From Paenibacillus sp. (GTDB lineage Bacteria > Bacillota > Bacilli > Paenibacillales > YIM-B00363): a DNA stretch of 55,753 bases. Positions 44,239 to 51,159 of the stretch are shown one piece after another (the first letter of the stretch is position 1; the number at the start of each line of letters is the position of its first letter). The notes below the pieces were generated by a model. The model was not told where the DNA came from, did not search any database, and saw nothing but the letters and a program-made list of their open reading frames with translations. The stretch is from positions 1 through 55,753 of the forward strand of contig NZ_JAPSKE010000034.1 of the NCBI RefSeq assembly GCF_031177825.1. Reading direction: 5' to 3'. Made by a program: the position numbers and the translations under genes.

Positions 44239-44787
44239 ATGGGGAAGAGCGTTCATAGCCGGGCCGTTCGCGAAGCGGTGCTGCGTAAGCTGGAGCAGCG
44301 CGGCGTACGGTTGGAAGATATCGCGGAGATCGTCATGGAGATGCAGCGTCCGTATCATCCGCATCTGACGATGGAGGCTTGCCTCGACAGCGTGGCGGCG
44401 GTATTGGAGAAGCGGGAGATGCAGCATGCGCTGCTCGTCGGCATCGAGTTGGACGTGCTCGCGGAGCAGGGGAAGCTTTCCGAGCCGCTGCAATCGCTCG
44501 TGGCGTCGGACGAAGGGTTGTTCGGCTGCGACGAGACGTTGGCGCTGGGTTCCGTATTCGGATACGGCAGCATCGCGGTCACGACGTTCGGTCATCTCGA
44601 CAAACATAAGATCGGCATCATCAAGCGGCTCGACACGAAGATCGGCAAGGGCGTCCACACGTTCCTCGACGATCTGGTCGCCAGCGTGGCGGCTTCCGCC
44701 GCAGGGCGCATCGCGCATCGAGCGAGAGACGAGGAAGAGCGGCTTTCGGACATCGAAGCGGCGGCCGGTTCCGAAGAAAGCGCATAA
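44239..44787 (+). CDS. YutG/PgpA-like phosphatidylglycerophosphatase A family protein
   Basis: A 182-residue soluble protein resembling Bacillus YutG and the PgpA catalytic core: GVRLEDIAEIVMEMQRPYHP, a central GIELDVLAEQGKL, LFGCDETLALGSVFGYGSIAVTTFG, and KVGKGVHTFLDDLVASVAA-like end. No membrane segments are seen, so whether it dephosphorylates phosphatidylglycerol phosphate is unproven. AGGAGGAAC precedes ATG 44239; the longer in-frame start has no site. Confidence 0.82.
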   Translation: MGKSVHSRAVREAVLRKLEQRGVRLEDIAEIVMEMQRPYHPHLTMEACLDSVAAVLEKREMQHALLVGIELDVLAEQGKLSEPLQSLVASDEGLFGCDETLALGSVFGYGSIAVTTFGHLDKHKIGIIKRLDTKIGKGVHTFLDDLVASVAASAAGRIAHRARDEEERLSDIEAAAGSEESA

Positions 44788-44820
44788 GCCAATGCATGGA
44801 ACGGCGACCCTAGGGGCACC

Positions 44821-45027
44821 ATGAGAACACATTACTTCCAACGGGAGCGTGTTCGAACAGCTATGGCATGGGTGTACTGGGGTCGCTTATACAATACGAA
44901 GTTTCAGGCGAGCTGCCTGGCGAAGCGAATGGAAGAAGACTGGTGGATCTACGGGTACGAGAGTCCGCAGCACGTCGAAATTTTCTGTTCTAGGAAGGGC
45001 CGCTACGGAGTACGGTACAGAATGTAA
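44821..45027 (+). CDS. Small conserved-looking protein, unknown function
   Basis: A 68-residue basic, aromatic-rich protein (WVYWGRLYNTKFQASCLAKR, then MEEDWWIYGYESPQHVEIFC). AGGGGCACC precedes ATG 44821. Composition and a clear ribosome site suggest a real gene; no family is recognised. A second ATG at 44863 is possible. Confidence 0.55.
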   Translation: MRTHYFQRERVRTAMAWVYWGRLYNTKFQASCLAKRMEEDWWIYGYESPQHVEIFCSRKGRYGVRYRM

Positions 45028-45048
45028 CCGCCGGCGGCCGTATTCCGC

Positions 45049-45077
45049 TTGACAGGGATGTTATCATTCGTTATATT
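45049..45077 (+). promoter_or_regulatory. SigA promoter of the tRNA pair
   Basis: TTGACA (45049-45054) and TATATT (45072-45077) with a 17-bp spacer, 33 bp before tRNA-fMet. Confidence 0.9.
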
Positions 45078-45109
45078 AATATATGGTTTCGAATTTTTTT
45101 ATGAAGCGT

Positions 45110-45186
<77 letters not shown>

Positions 45187-45197
45187 ACTTATCTTAA

Positions 45198-45271
45198 GGG
45201 CCTTTAGCTCAGTTGGTTAGAGCGGTCGGCTCATAACCGATTGGTCACAGGTTCGAGTCCTGTAGGGCCCA
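45198..45271 (+). tRNA. tRNA with CAU anticodon, probably tRNA-Ile2 (AUA, lysidine)
   Basis: A 74-nt cloverleaf: acceptor GGGCCTT with AGGGCCC, D-arm AGCTCAGTTGGTTAGAGC, anticodon CAT, T-arm GGTTCGAGTCC, no encoded CCA. The body resembles the Bacillus tRNA-Ile(CAU), which TilS converts to read AUA, more than elongator tRNA-Met. Elongator Met remains possible. Confidence 0.85.
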
Positions 45272-45300
45272 TATTTCCATTGTACGGCACTTATGAAGAG

Positions 45301-45347
45301 AACCCGTTGGACGTAGCGAGAGACTCGCGCCTTCCAACGGGTTTTTT
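45301..45347 (+). terminator. Terminator of the tRNA pair
   Basis: AACCCGTTGGA pairs with TCCAACGGGTT around a small inner hairpin (GCGAG/CTCGC), followed by T6. Confidence 0.92.
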
Positions 45348-45349
45348 CA

Positions 45350-45934
45350 TTACGCTCTAGGTTGTTCGCCGACCGCATCGCCCGTCAGGTCCGCTGTCCC
45401 GATCGCTTCGACCCTTGCGACTTCCTTCTTCACCCGTTCTTCGACTTCCTGAATGTCTTCGACGGATCGGGTAGAGACGACGACTTCTTCGAGATCGACG
45501 GGCGTCTTCACTACGTCGATTCGCTCCTCTTTCACGGGGATGCGGATTTCTTCCGTCACGCTTCTCTCCGGGTCGCCGGGATGGGCGCTCGTTCGCTCGA
45601 TGACGACTTCCTCCCGCCGGATCGGCACTTCGATCGTGCGGCGCTCCTCAACGACTTCCCTTCGAATCGCCACGTCTCCGGTTTGAACTCGTTCCTTGCG
45701 GATATCCAGACGCTCTTCGCGAAGTCGCAGCGACGCAGAGTCCGCTTCCTCCGATTCGGGTTCGACCGACGGGCGGCTCTGCGCTTTCCGAAGCGGAGAC
45801 AGCAAGCTCGCCGCGATGCCGAGCGCGCCTCCGACCGCGGCGGCGATGCCGATTCCGACCCCGGGCAGCGCCAACCCCGCGATCCCGCCGATGACGGCGC
45901 CGGCGATCGCCCATAAGACGACACGCATCAACAT
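45350..45934 (-). CDS. YsnF/AvaK-domain (DUF2382) stress protein with glycine-zipper anchor
   Basis: A 194-residue protein. Residues 8-45 are a glycine-rich hydrophobic segment (AIAGAVIGGIAGLALPGVGI) resembling membrane-inserting glycine zippers. The C-terminal half is a YsnF/DUF2382 domain (LRLREERLDIRKERVQTGDV, then RREEVVIERTS), a family induced by general stress with no known activity. GAGGGGTG precedes the start. A second, unanchored DUF2382 protein lies just upstream. Confidence 0.85.
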   Translation of the reverse strand: MLMRVVLWAIAGAVIGGIAGLALPGVGIGIAAAVGGALGIAASLLSPLRKAQSRPSVEPESEEADSASLRLREERLDIRKERVQTGDVAIRREVVEERRTIEVPIRREEVVIERTSAHPGDPERSVTEEIRIPVKEERIDVVKTPVDLEEVVVSTRSVEDIQEVEERVKKEVARVEAIGTADLTGDAVGEQPRA

Positions 45935-45958
45935 CGTTGTTCACCCCTCCGAATAGGT

Positions 45959-45993
45959 TTCTGCCCCGCTTGCGCACGGCGCAGCGGGGCAGA
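45959..45993. other. Stem-loop between the two YsnF-type genes
   Basis: TTCTGCCCCGC and GCGGGGCAGAA form a strong stem with an inner TGCGC/GCGCA arm. No T tract follows on either strand, so it may be an mRNA processing or stability element rather than a terminator. Confidence 0.5.
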
Positions 45994-46011
45994 ATTGGAC
46001 AATCCGTCGAT

Positions 46012-46518
46012 TTACCGGTAGGCGTCCGTTTCCGTCACGACGGCATCGCCGTCGGTCTCGACATGCGCCACTTCCTTGTGGAGCACTTCGTCGACGCATT
46101 CCGTCTCTTCGATTTCGCGCTTATGCGCCGAAATTTCTTCGCGGACGACCGTTCGCTTGTCGACGTCCACCCGTTCCGCCGTTACGGGAATATGAACGGT
46201 CTCTTCTTCGGCGATAGGTTCGCTAGATGGCGAATGATCGAGGACCCGACGCTCGATAACGACTTCGTCGTGCGCGACCGGAACCGCGACGCGTTGTTGT
46301 TCTTCGACGATGTCCTTGTGCAGGACGACCTCGCCGGTTGTCACGCGGTCTTTCCGGATTTCCAGCTCTTCTTCGCGTAAACGCAGCGTAGCGTCGTCTT
46401 CGGCCGCGAACTCCGCGTCCGCGAATTCTTCGTCCGCAAACTCCGTGTCGGCGACCCGGCTTTCCTCGAATTCCTCTTCTTGCGTAACGCCCTTAAACAA
46501 CCGATCGAAAAAGCCCAT
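46012..46518 (-). CDS. YsnF/AvaK-domain (DUF2382) protein
   Basis: A 168-residue acidic protein. The N-terminal 50 residues are Glu/Asp/Phe-rich with repeated FADEEFADAEFAAED-type units; the rest is a DUF2382 domain (LRLREEELEIRKDRVTTGEV, VVIERRVLDH, then VHIPVTAERVDVDKRTVV). GAGGAGG precedes the start. It and the glycine-zipper protein look like tandem paralogues that differ only in the N-terminal module. Confidence 0.85.
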   Translation of the reverse strand: MGFFDRLFKGVTQEEEFEESRVADTEFADEEFADAEFAAEDDATLRLREEELEIRKDRVTTGEVVLHKDIVEEQQRVAVPVAHDEVVIERRVLDHSPSSEPIAEEETVHIPVTAERVDVDKRTVVREEISAHKREIEETECVDEVLHKEVAHVETDGDAVVTETDAYR

Positions 46519-46557
46519 AATGGCGAAACCTCCTCAAAGAGTAATGAGTGCCGTGCC

Positions 46558-46563
46558 ATTATA
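46558..46563 (-). promoter_or_regulatory. -10 element of the YsnF-type gene
   Basis: On the minus strand TTCTATAATGG contains a consensus TATAAT 40 bp before the start codon. No strong -35 was seen. Confidence 0.5.
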
Positions 46564-46619
46564 GAATGCCCGTGCGCAAGAAGCCTATGTAGTTCGGGAC
46601 CATGCACTTAAAGGGAATC

Positions 46620-46665
46620 CAACGCCCCGAACGCGCAAAGGCAATCTTTCCGTTTCGGGGCGTTG
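46620..46665 (-). terminator. Stem-loop, probable terminator of the small-gene group
   Basis: CAACGCCCCGAA and TTCGGGGCGTTG form a perfect 12-bp stem. On the minus strand it is followed by GATTCCCTTT, a weak T tract, just after the first small gene's stop. Confidence 0.55.
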
Positions 46666-46675
46666 CAACCATCGT

Positions 46676-46843
46676 TTAGTTTCGCGTCTTCGACGCCGGA
46701 TTCAGCCGCGCCTTCCCGTCCGGCATCAGCTCCGCATCCAGCTTGTCTTCTTCGCCGTCGATCCCGAAGTCGTTCTTCAAACCCGGAGGACGGTTGTTCA
46801 TGATTTGATCGTCTTCGCCGTCTTTGATCGCTTTGCCAGCCAT
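46676..46843 (-). CDS. Very small acidic protein (55 residues), unknown function
   Basis: A 55-residue hydrophilic protein beginning MAGKAIKDGEDDQIMNNRPP and ending PDGKARLNPASKTRN. A clear AGGAGG precedes the ATG by ten bases, and codon use is like that of neighbouring genes. No family recognised. It is one of four consecutive minus-strand small genes. Confidence 0.65.
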   Translation of the reverse strand: MAGKAIKDGEDDQIMNNRPPGLKNDFGIDGEEDKLDAELMPDGKARLNPASKTRN

Positions 46844-46870
46844 GTTCCTAAGCCTCCTAGATTTTGAAAG

Positions 46871-47017
46871 TTAATCGTTCGGGGTACGATCCAAATACAG
46901 CCTTGTCACCGTCGTAGAATCGTCCGCTCGAATGTCTTTATTCGTCGCTCGCTTCTCCAACGCATCGTGCGTATTCATCCCGGGAGCGACGGTCGGAGCC
47001 TGCTTCTTCTTGCGCAT
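46871..47017 (-). CDS. Very small basic protein (48 residues), unknown function
   Basis: A 48-residue protein beginning MRKKKQAPTVAPGMNTHDAL and ending TVTRLYLDRTPND. AGGAG lies 11 bases before the ATG. The sequence is hydrophilic, without a membrane segment. Probably co-transcribed with the adjoining small genes. Confidence 0.55.
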   Translation of the reverse strand: MRKKKQAPTVAPGMNTHDALEKRATNKDIRADDSTTVTRLYLDRTPND

Positions 47018-47084
47018 TTGCGTTTCATCTCCTATGCGCGATGCCCGCCGTTCGCGTACACGAGGGGCGTCGCTCGACTATTCG

Positions 47085-47267
47085 CTATTTGCGGCGGGCC
47101 GGCTTCGCGGCCATGGGCGCGTCGCCGGCGATCGATGCTTGGATGTTATCCATGATGCCTTCCACGGCATTCGCGATGCCGTCCGTCGCCGCAATGTTTT
47201 CCTGTCCGGCGGGCGTCGGAATGCCGCCGGTTTCGAACGCGGTTTGCTCTTTTAGTTGTTTCTCCAT
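47085..47267 (-). CDS. Small protein (60 residues), unknown function
   Basis: A 60-residue protein beginning MEKQLKEQTAFETGGIPTPA with an Ala/Lys/Arg end (AAKPARRK). AAGGAGGACC precedes the ATG. The middle (DGIANAVEGIMDNIQASIAG) is predicted helical. No family recognised. Confidence 0.65.
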   Translation of the reverse strand: MEKQLKEQTAFETGGIPTPAGQENIAATDGIANAVEGIMDNIQASIAGDAPMAAKPARRK

Positions 47268-47292
47268 CCCGGTCCTCCTTGTCCGTCCTATG

Positions 47293-47508
47293 CTAGCGGT
47301 CGTCCTCGACCTCGTCCATCCGGTCTTCCCGTTGTTCCTGATTGTATTCCGCGCCCGGCGCGTTGAGCTGCTCGTCTTCGCGTTCGTCGATGATGTCCTC
47401 TTGTCGTTCCTGCTGCATCTCCTGTCTCATGTTATCGCCGCCGCATGCCGTAAGGCCGAGCGCCAAGCCGAGCATGAGCGCCCACGCCAGGGTATTCTTT
47501 TTCGTCAT
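47293..47508 (-). CDS. Small lipoprotein with charged tail
   Basis: A 71-residue lipoprotein: signal MTKKNTLAWALMLGLALGLT then the lipobox Cys (LTAC), followed by an Arg/Glu/Asp/Gln-rich mature part of about 50 residues, mostly helical or disordered. GGGGGATTTCAGG precedes the start at 47508; the longer in-frame start at 47541 is not used. Role unknown. Confidence 0.8.
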   Translation of the reverse strand: MTKKNTLAWALMLGLALGLTACGGDNMRQEMQQERQEDIIDEREDEQLNAPGAEYNQEQREDRMDEVEDDR

Positions 47509-47584
47509 CCTGAAATCCCCCTTAATTATCGATGTAAGCATAGGGTCTGCAACCGAATCGTTTTTATACTGGCGCCGGAAGCGT

Positions 47585-47590
47585 TATAAT
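47585..47590 (+). promoter_or_regulatory. -10 element of the DCC-family gene
   Basis: TATAAT lies 31 bp before ATG 47622. An ATG at 47589 overlaps this -10 and is therefore not the start. Confidence 0.5.
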
Positions 47591-47621
47591 GGAAGGAACG
47601 GCAATGGAAGGGGAGGAAGCG

Positions 47622-48035
47622 ATGAAGGAGAAGGGCGGAGAAGCGATTGTTCTCTATGATGGAGAGTGCAATTTATGCGCGGCCGTCGTCCGGTTCACGA
47701 TCGTTCGGAATCGGAAGGGGACGTTGCGCTATGCGGCGCTCCAATCCGAGACGGGGAGTCGGCTGCTCCGGGAGCATGCATTGTCGGGCGCCGCTTCGCT
47801 CGATACGTTCGTATTCGTCGAGGGAGGAACGGCGTACGTTCGGTCCGGCGGCGCGCTGCGGTTGGCGCGTCACCTCGACGGCGGGTGGCCGCTGCTCGCC
47901 GCCTTGCTTGCCATTCCGCGTTTCGTTCGGGATCCGATCTATTCGTTCGTGGCGCGGAACCGTTACCGTTGGTTCGGGAAGCGGGAGCAATGCTTATTGA
48001 TGCGGCCGGAATATCGAGAGCGGTTTTACGATTGA
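47622..48035 (+). CDS. DCC-family thiol-disulfide oxidoreductase-like protein (YuxK, DUF393)
   Basis: A 137-residue thioredoxin-fold-like protein named for its DxxCxxC motif, here Asp13, Cys16, Cys19 (VLYDGECNLCAAVVRFTI). The later parts IPRFVRDPIYSFVARNRYRWFG are also family features. Redox activity is inferred. ATG 47622 follows GGGGAGG; the longer in-frame ATG at 47589 lies over the promoter. Confidence 0.9.
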   Translation: MKEKGGEAIVLYDGECNLCAAVVRFTIVRNRKGTLRYAALQSETGSRLLREHALSGAASLDTFVFVEGGTAYVRSGGALRLARHLDGGWPLLAALLAIPRFVRDPIYSFVARNRYRWFGKREQCLLMRPEYRERFYD

Positions 48036-48039
48036 ACGA

Positions 48040-48084
48040 AAAAGAGGCTCGGGGGATTCCTATCGAATCCGCCGAAGCCTCTTC
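48040..48084. terminator. Bidirectional terminator
   Basis: AAGAGGCTCGGGGGATTC pairs with GAATCCGCCGAAGCCTCTT, with T-rich sequence on one side and A-rich on the other. It lies between the convergent DCC and SLH genes. Confidence 0.85.
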
Positions 48085-48089
48085 TTCTG

Positions 48090-49133
48090 TTATTTTGCCG
48101 CATGCTCCGATGCGTCGCCATCGGGGGCGCGGCCTTCTTCGTAGGTGCCTGCCGCTCCGGAGCTTTCGCCGTTGTCTACGGAAGCATCCGGGTCCGGGAT
48201 TCGGTCATCCACGGATACGAGCTGGTACGTAATGTTCTTATACTCGGAGGAGAGGTACGTCTCCGCCTTCGGGTACGAGATGACCATCGGATACAACGCT
48301 GCAGGGTCCGGATAGGTGACGCTGTAACGGATGACCGCGGTGTCGTCGATGAAATCGATGCCTTCGATGCGAACGCCCCAGCCCGGGTGCGGCTTCTCGC
48401 CCATGTCGAGCACGACCTTCTGAATGTCTTCGTTCACCGCCGTCGTCGACGTCCTCACCTCGCCGGATTCGATCGGGTCGGCCTGCGGCTCTTCGACCGG
48501 CTGTTGACGCTCCTCGACGAATTGCACCGCGTTGCGAACCATGACGGCGGCTTCGGCGCGCGTAATCGGCTCTTGCGGGCGGAATTTGCCGTTCTCGTCG
48601 AGCTCCGCGATGCCGCCGATGATCGCATGCTGGATCGCGCTCATGTATCCTTCGGACACTTGCTTCTCGTCTTCGAGCATATGATAGATTTCGATCCAAG
48701 CGTAATCTCCCGTCGCATAGAGGCCGTGCATCAGCCACTGCACGAACTGTTCCCGCGTCACCGGCGCGTTCGGGTTGACGTCTTTGTCGATCGGCACGCC
48801 GTTATGATGCGCGATGATGAACGCTTCGGCATACCATGCGTCGTTCGGGATTTTCGTGAAGTAATCGGTCGCTTCGGGCGCTTTAAAGAACGTCATATGC
48901 GCGAGGCTGAGCTGCATGCTCTTCACGATCAACGGAATCGCTTGCTGCGCGGTGAGCTTCTCGTGAGGGACGAACTTGATTTTTTCCACGCCGTTCACGA
49001 TGCCGCGGTCGCGCAGCTCCATAATTTTATCGGCGTGCGGAACGCCTTTGAGATCGCCGAACGCCAAGGCCGAGGAGGACATCGTTCCGAGAACGATCGC
49101 CGCCGCCGCAGTTGCCATCATCCATCTTTTCAT
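48090..49133 (-). CDS. Secreted S-layer homology (SLH) domain protein
   Basis: A 347-residue secreted protein. The signal peptide (residues 1-25, ending SSSALA) is followed by three SLH repeats: about 25-80 (HADKIMELRDRGIVNGVEKI), 85-140 (DAWYAEAFIIAHHNGVPIDK) and 155-205 (GKFRPQEPITRAEAAVMVRN). SLH domains bind pyruvylated secondary cell-wall polymer. The C-terminal part (about 230-347) is an unrecognised domain with a Ser/Asp/Gly-rich tail. AGGTGA precedes the start; an ATG three bases earlier is also possible. Confidence 0.87.
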   Translation of the reverse strand: MKRWMMATAAAAIVLGTMSSSALAFGDLKGVPHADKIMELRDRGIVNGVEKIKFVPHEKLTAQQAIPLIVKSMQLSLAHMTFFKAPEATDYFTKIPNDAWYAEAFIIAHHNGVPIDKDVNPNAPVTREQFVQWLMHGLYATGDYAWIEIYHMLEDEKQVSEGYMSAIQHAIIGGIAELDENGKFRPQEPITRAEAAVMVRNAVQFVEERQQPVEEPQADPIESGEVRTSTTAVNEDIQKVVLDMGEKPHPGWGVRIEGIDFIDDTAVIRYSVTYPDPAALYPMVISYPKAETYLSSEYKNITYQLVSVDDRIPDPDASVDNGESSGAAGTYEEGRAPDGDASEHAAK

Positions 49134-49223
49134 CATATCGATCACCTTTTTTCTTAAGATTTTGAATGTTTTCTTTCGTTTGCTTACTTAACGCGATCTG
49201 AATCGAATATGTTGCATAGGCGG

Positions 49224-49251
49224 TTGAGCCGATTTTTTCTTTGCGTAGAAT
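49224..49251 (+). promoter_or_regulatory. Putative promoter of the NhaC-type gene
   Basis: TTGAGC and TAGAAT with a 16-bp spacer, 88 bp before the start codon. Confidence 0.45.
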
Positions 49252-49339
49252 CACCTATTTCATTTCGTTTTATCGGATATTCTGACTACTTAACGGCGCA
49301 GCTAAGAAGGTTGTTGCAGGACGAGGAGATTTTTTCATC

Positions 49340-50674
49340 ATGAGCGCTTTGCGATGGACGGGGATCGTCGCGCTGACGATCGTAGGGTTGGGCGCCGCAT
49401 ACGCGGCTGATTTACCGCTGGCGGTCGGTTTTTCGGTCGGATTGGGGGCGTTGATTTGGAGCGTGCTGCGGTTCGGCGTCGTACCGGGGCGGGCGGCGCT
49501 TCTAAGGATGATAGGGGAAGGCGTAGGACATACGAAGGAAGTCGTATGGATCTTGTTGTTCGTCGGCTTGCTCATCCCGGCATGGACGGCCGGGGGGGTT
49601 ATCGATTACATGGTGGGCGCCGGTCTGCGGCTGCTCGATCCGGCTTGGATCGTCACCTTCGGCTTCGTTTTCTCGTCGATCGTCGCGATGACGCTCGGCA
49701 CGTCGACGGGGACGCTAAGCTCGGTAGGCATCCCGCTCATGGGCGTCGCCGCGCATCTCGGCGTTCCGCCGCCATTGATGGCGGGGGCGCTCGTCTCGGG
49801 CGCGTTCGTCGGCGACCGCACGTCGCCGTTCTCGAGCGCGCACCAGCTCGTCGCGTCGTCCGCCGGCGTGCCGGAACGATCGTTGTTCCGGCTGCTGCAG
49901 CCGACGACCTACGCCGCCTTCTGCATCGCCTTGGCCGTCTTCGCGGCGTTCGACGGGTTCGGCGACTGGGGAACCGGCGAAGTCGTCCTCGGGTACGAGT
50001 CCGCGGCAGGCGAGTCTTGGTTGCTCGCGTTGCCGCCGGCGTCGCTGCTGCTCGCGATCTTGTTCCGGCTGCGCACGCGTTATGCGTTCATCGTCGGCAT
50101 CGTCGCCGGCATCGCGGTCGGCGCGTCGCTGCGTGGCGGAACGGCGCTGCAGTGGATCGGCTGGTTGTGGGGCGGTTACACGCCTGCGGAGGGGAGCGCC
50201 GATTCCGGCGCCGCGTTATCCCATGGCGAAGGGGTGGCGGGCATGGTCGAGCTCGTCGTCTTGATCGCTCTCGCCGGCGCCTATAACGGTATATTAGAGG
50301 GTACCGGCATCGTCCGGCCGATCGCGGAGCGGCTGCTCGGCAAGCGGCCTTCGCTCGTCGGCGCCACGGCGCGTACGGGTCTGTTCGGCCTCGGGCTCGG
50401 CCTCGTCTCGTGCACGCAGACGCTGCCGATCATGATGACGGCTCGAAGTCTCGCGGCCGCCTGGACCGAACGGTTCCCGCGGGAGCATCTCGCCCGCGTC
50501 ACCGCCGACACCAGCCTGCTCCTCGCGGCGCTCGTGCCGTGGAACATGATCGCCGTGCTGTGCGGCACGATCGTCGGCGTCCCCGTCGAACGATACGCGC
50601 CTTACGCGTTGTTCCTATGGCTGCCGCCGCTGCTCACGTTGGCATGGAGCGGATGGCGGGGGCAACGAGTCTGA
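49340..50674 (+). CDS. NhaC-family Na+/H+ antiporter
   Basis: A 444-residue membrane protein with about 11-12 hydrophobic segments. Family features include GVGHTKEVVWILLFVGLLIPAW, MTLGTSTGTLSSVGIPLMG, GALVSGAFVGDRTSPFSSAH and NGILEGTGIV. Expected to exchange sodium (or another cation or organic substrate) for protons; NhaC homologues also carry malate/lactate, so the substrate is not certain. AGGAGATT precedes ATG 49340. Confidence 0.88.
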   Translation: MSALRWTGIVALTIVGLGAAYAADLPLAVGFSVGLGALIWSVLRFGVVPGRAALLRMIGEGVGHTKEVVWILLFVGLLIPAWTAGGVIDYMVGAGLRLLDPAWIVTFGFVFSSIVAMTLGTSTGTLSSVGIPLMGVAAHLGVPPPLMAGALVSGAFVGDRTSPFSSAHQLVASSAGVPERSLFRLLQPTTYAAFCIALAVFAAFDGFGDWGTGEVVLGYESAAGESWLLALPPASLLLAILFRLRTRYAFIVGIVAGIAVGASLRGGTALQWIGWLWGGYTPAEGSADSGAALSHGEGVAGMVELVVLIALAGAYNGILEGTGIVRPIAERLLGKRPSLVGATARTGLFGLGLGLVSCTQTLPIMMTARSLAAAWTERFPREHLARVTADTSLLLAALVPWNMIAVLCGTIVGVPVERYAPYALFLWLPPLLTLAWSGWRGQRV

Positions 50675-50694
50675 AGTTTTTTTCGAGTCGGGGG

Positions 50695-50724
50695 TTGACA
50701 GATTTTTCGGGAGCATGGTATTAT
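50695..50724 (+). promoter_or_regulatory. Promoter of the first tRNA-Val gene
   Basis: TTGACA (50695-50700) and TATTAT (50719-50724), spacer 18. Confidence 0.85.
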
Positions 50725-50778
50725 CATATTCCCGGAACGCGTAATCGACCGAAGACGCGCGAAGGAACTTCTTAAGAT

Positions 50779-50851
50779 GATCTGTTAGCTCAGCTGGGAG
50801 AGCACCATCTTGACAGGGTGGGGGTCAGTGGTTCGAGCCCACTACAGATCA
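50779..50851 (+). tRNA. tRNA-Val (GAC), copy 1
   Basis: A 73-nt tRNA: GATCTGT pairs with ACAGATC, anticodon loop TTGACAG with anticodon GAC (CCATC/GGTGG stem), T-arm GGTTCGAGCCC; no encoded CCA. Identical to the second copy 158 bp downstream. Confidence 0.95.
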
Positions 50852-50863
50852 TAATCGCACCGA

Positions 50864-50897
50864 GAACTCTCGCAATCGCGAGAGTTCTTCTTTTTTT
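50864..50897 (+). terminator. Terminator after tRNA-Val copy 1
   Basis: GAACTCTCGC-AATC-GCGAGAGTTC, then TTCTTTTTTT. Confidence 0.95.
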
Positions 50898-50938
50898 CGT
50901 ATTTTTATTTGCCGCGATATATTTATTCAAAGATTTTG

Positions 50939-50967
50939 TTGACATCATTTTTTGGACGTGATATTAT
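50939..50967 (+). promoter_or_regulatory. Promoter of the second tRNA-Val gene
   Basis: TTGACA (50939-50944) and TATTAT (50962-50967), spacer 17. Confidence 0.9.
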
Positions 50968-51009
50968 CAGTTTTGTCGCCGCGAAATGAAGCGACGAATT
51001 GAATACCTT

Positions 51010-51082
51010 GATCTGTTAGCTCAGCTGGGAGAGCACCATCTTGACAGGGTGGGGGTCAGTGGTTCGAGCCCACTACAGATCA
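51010..51082 (+). tRNA. tRNA-Val (GAC), copy 2
   Basis: Identical 73-nt tRNA-Val(GAC). Flanks differ from copy 1, and it has its own promoter and terminator. Confidence 0.95.
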
Positions 51083-51087
51083 TATAG

Positions 51088-51122
51088 AAGAACCCTTACA
51101 TTGTAAGGGTTCTTTGCTTTTT
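51088..51122 (+). terminator. Terminator after tRNA-Val copy 2
   Basis: AGAACCCTTACA pairs with TGTAAGGGTTCT, then TTGCTTTTT. Confidence 0.9.
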
Positions 51123-51159
51123 CATAATTCCTTCCTGATCGGGAGATGCTAACCAAAAA

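Noticed and set aside
45198..45271. Second tRNA as elongator tRNA-Met
   Set aside because: The anticodon permits it, but the body is closer to tRNA-Ile(CAU); kept as an alternative and not as the main call.
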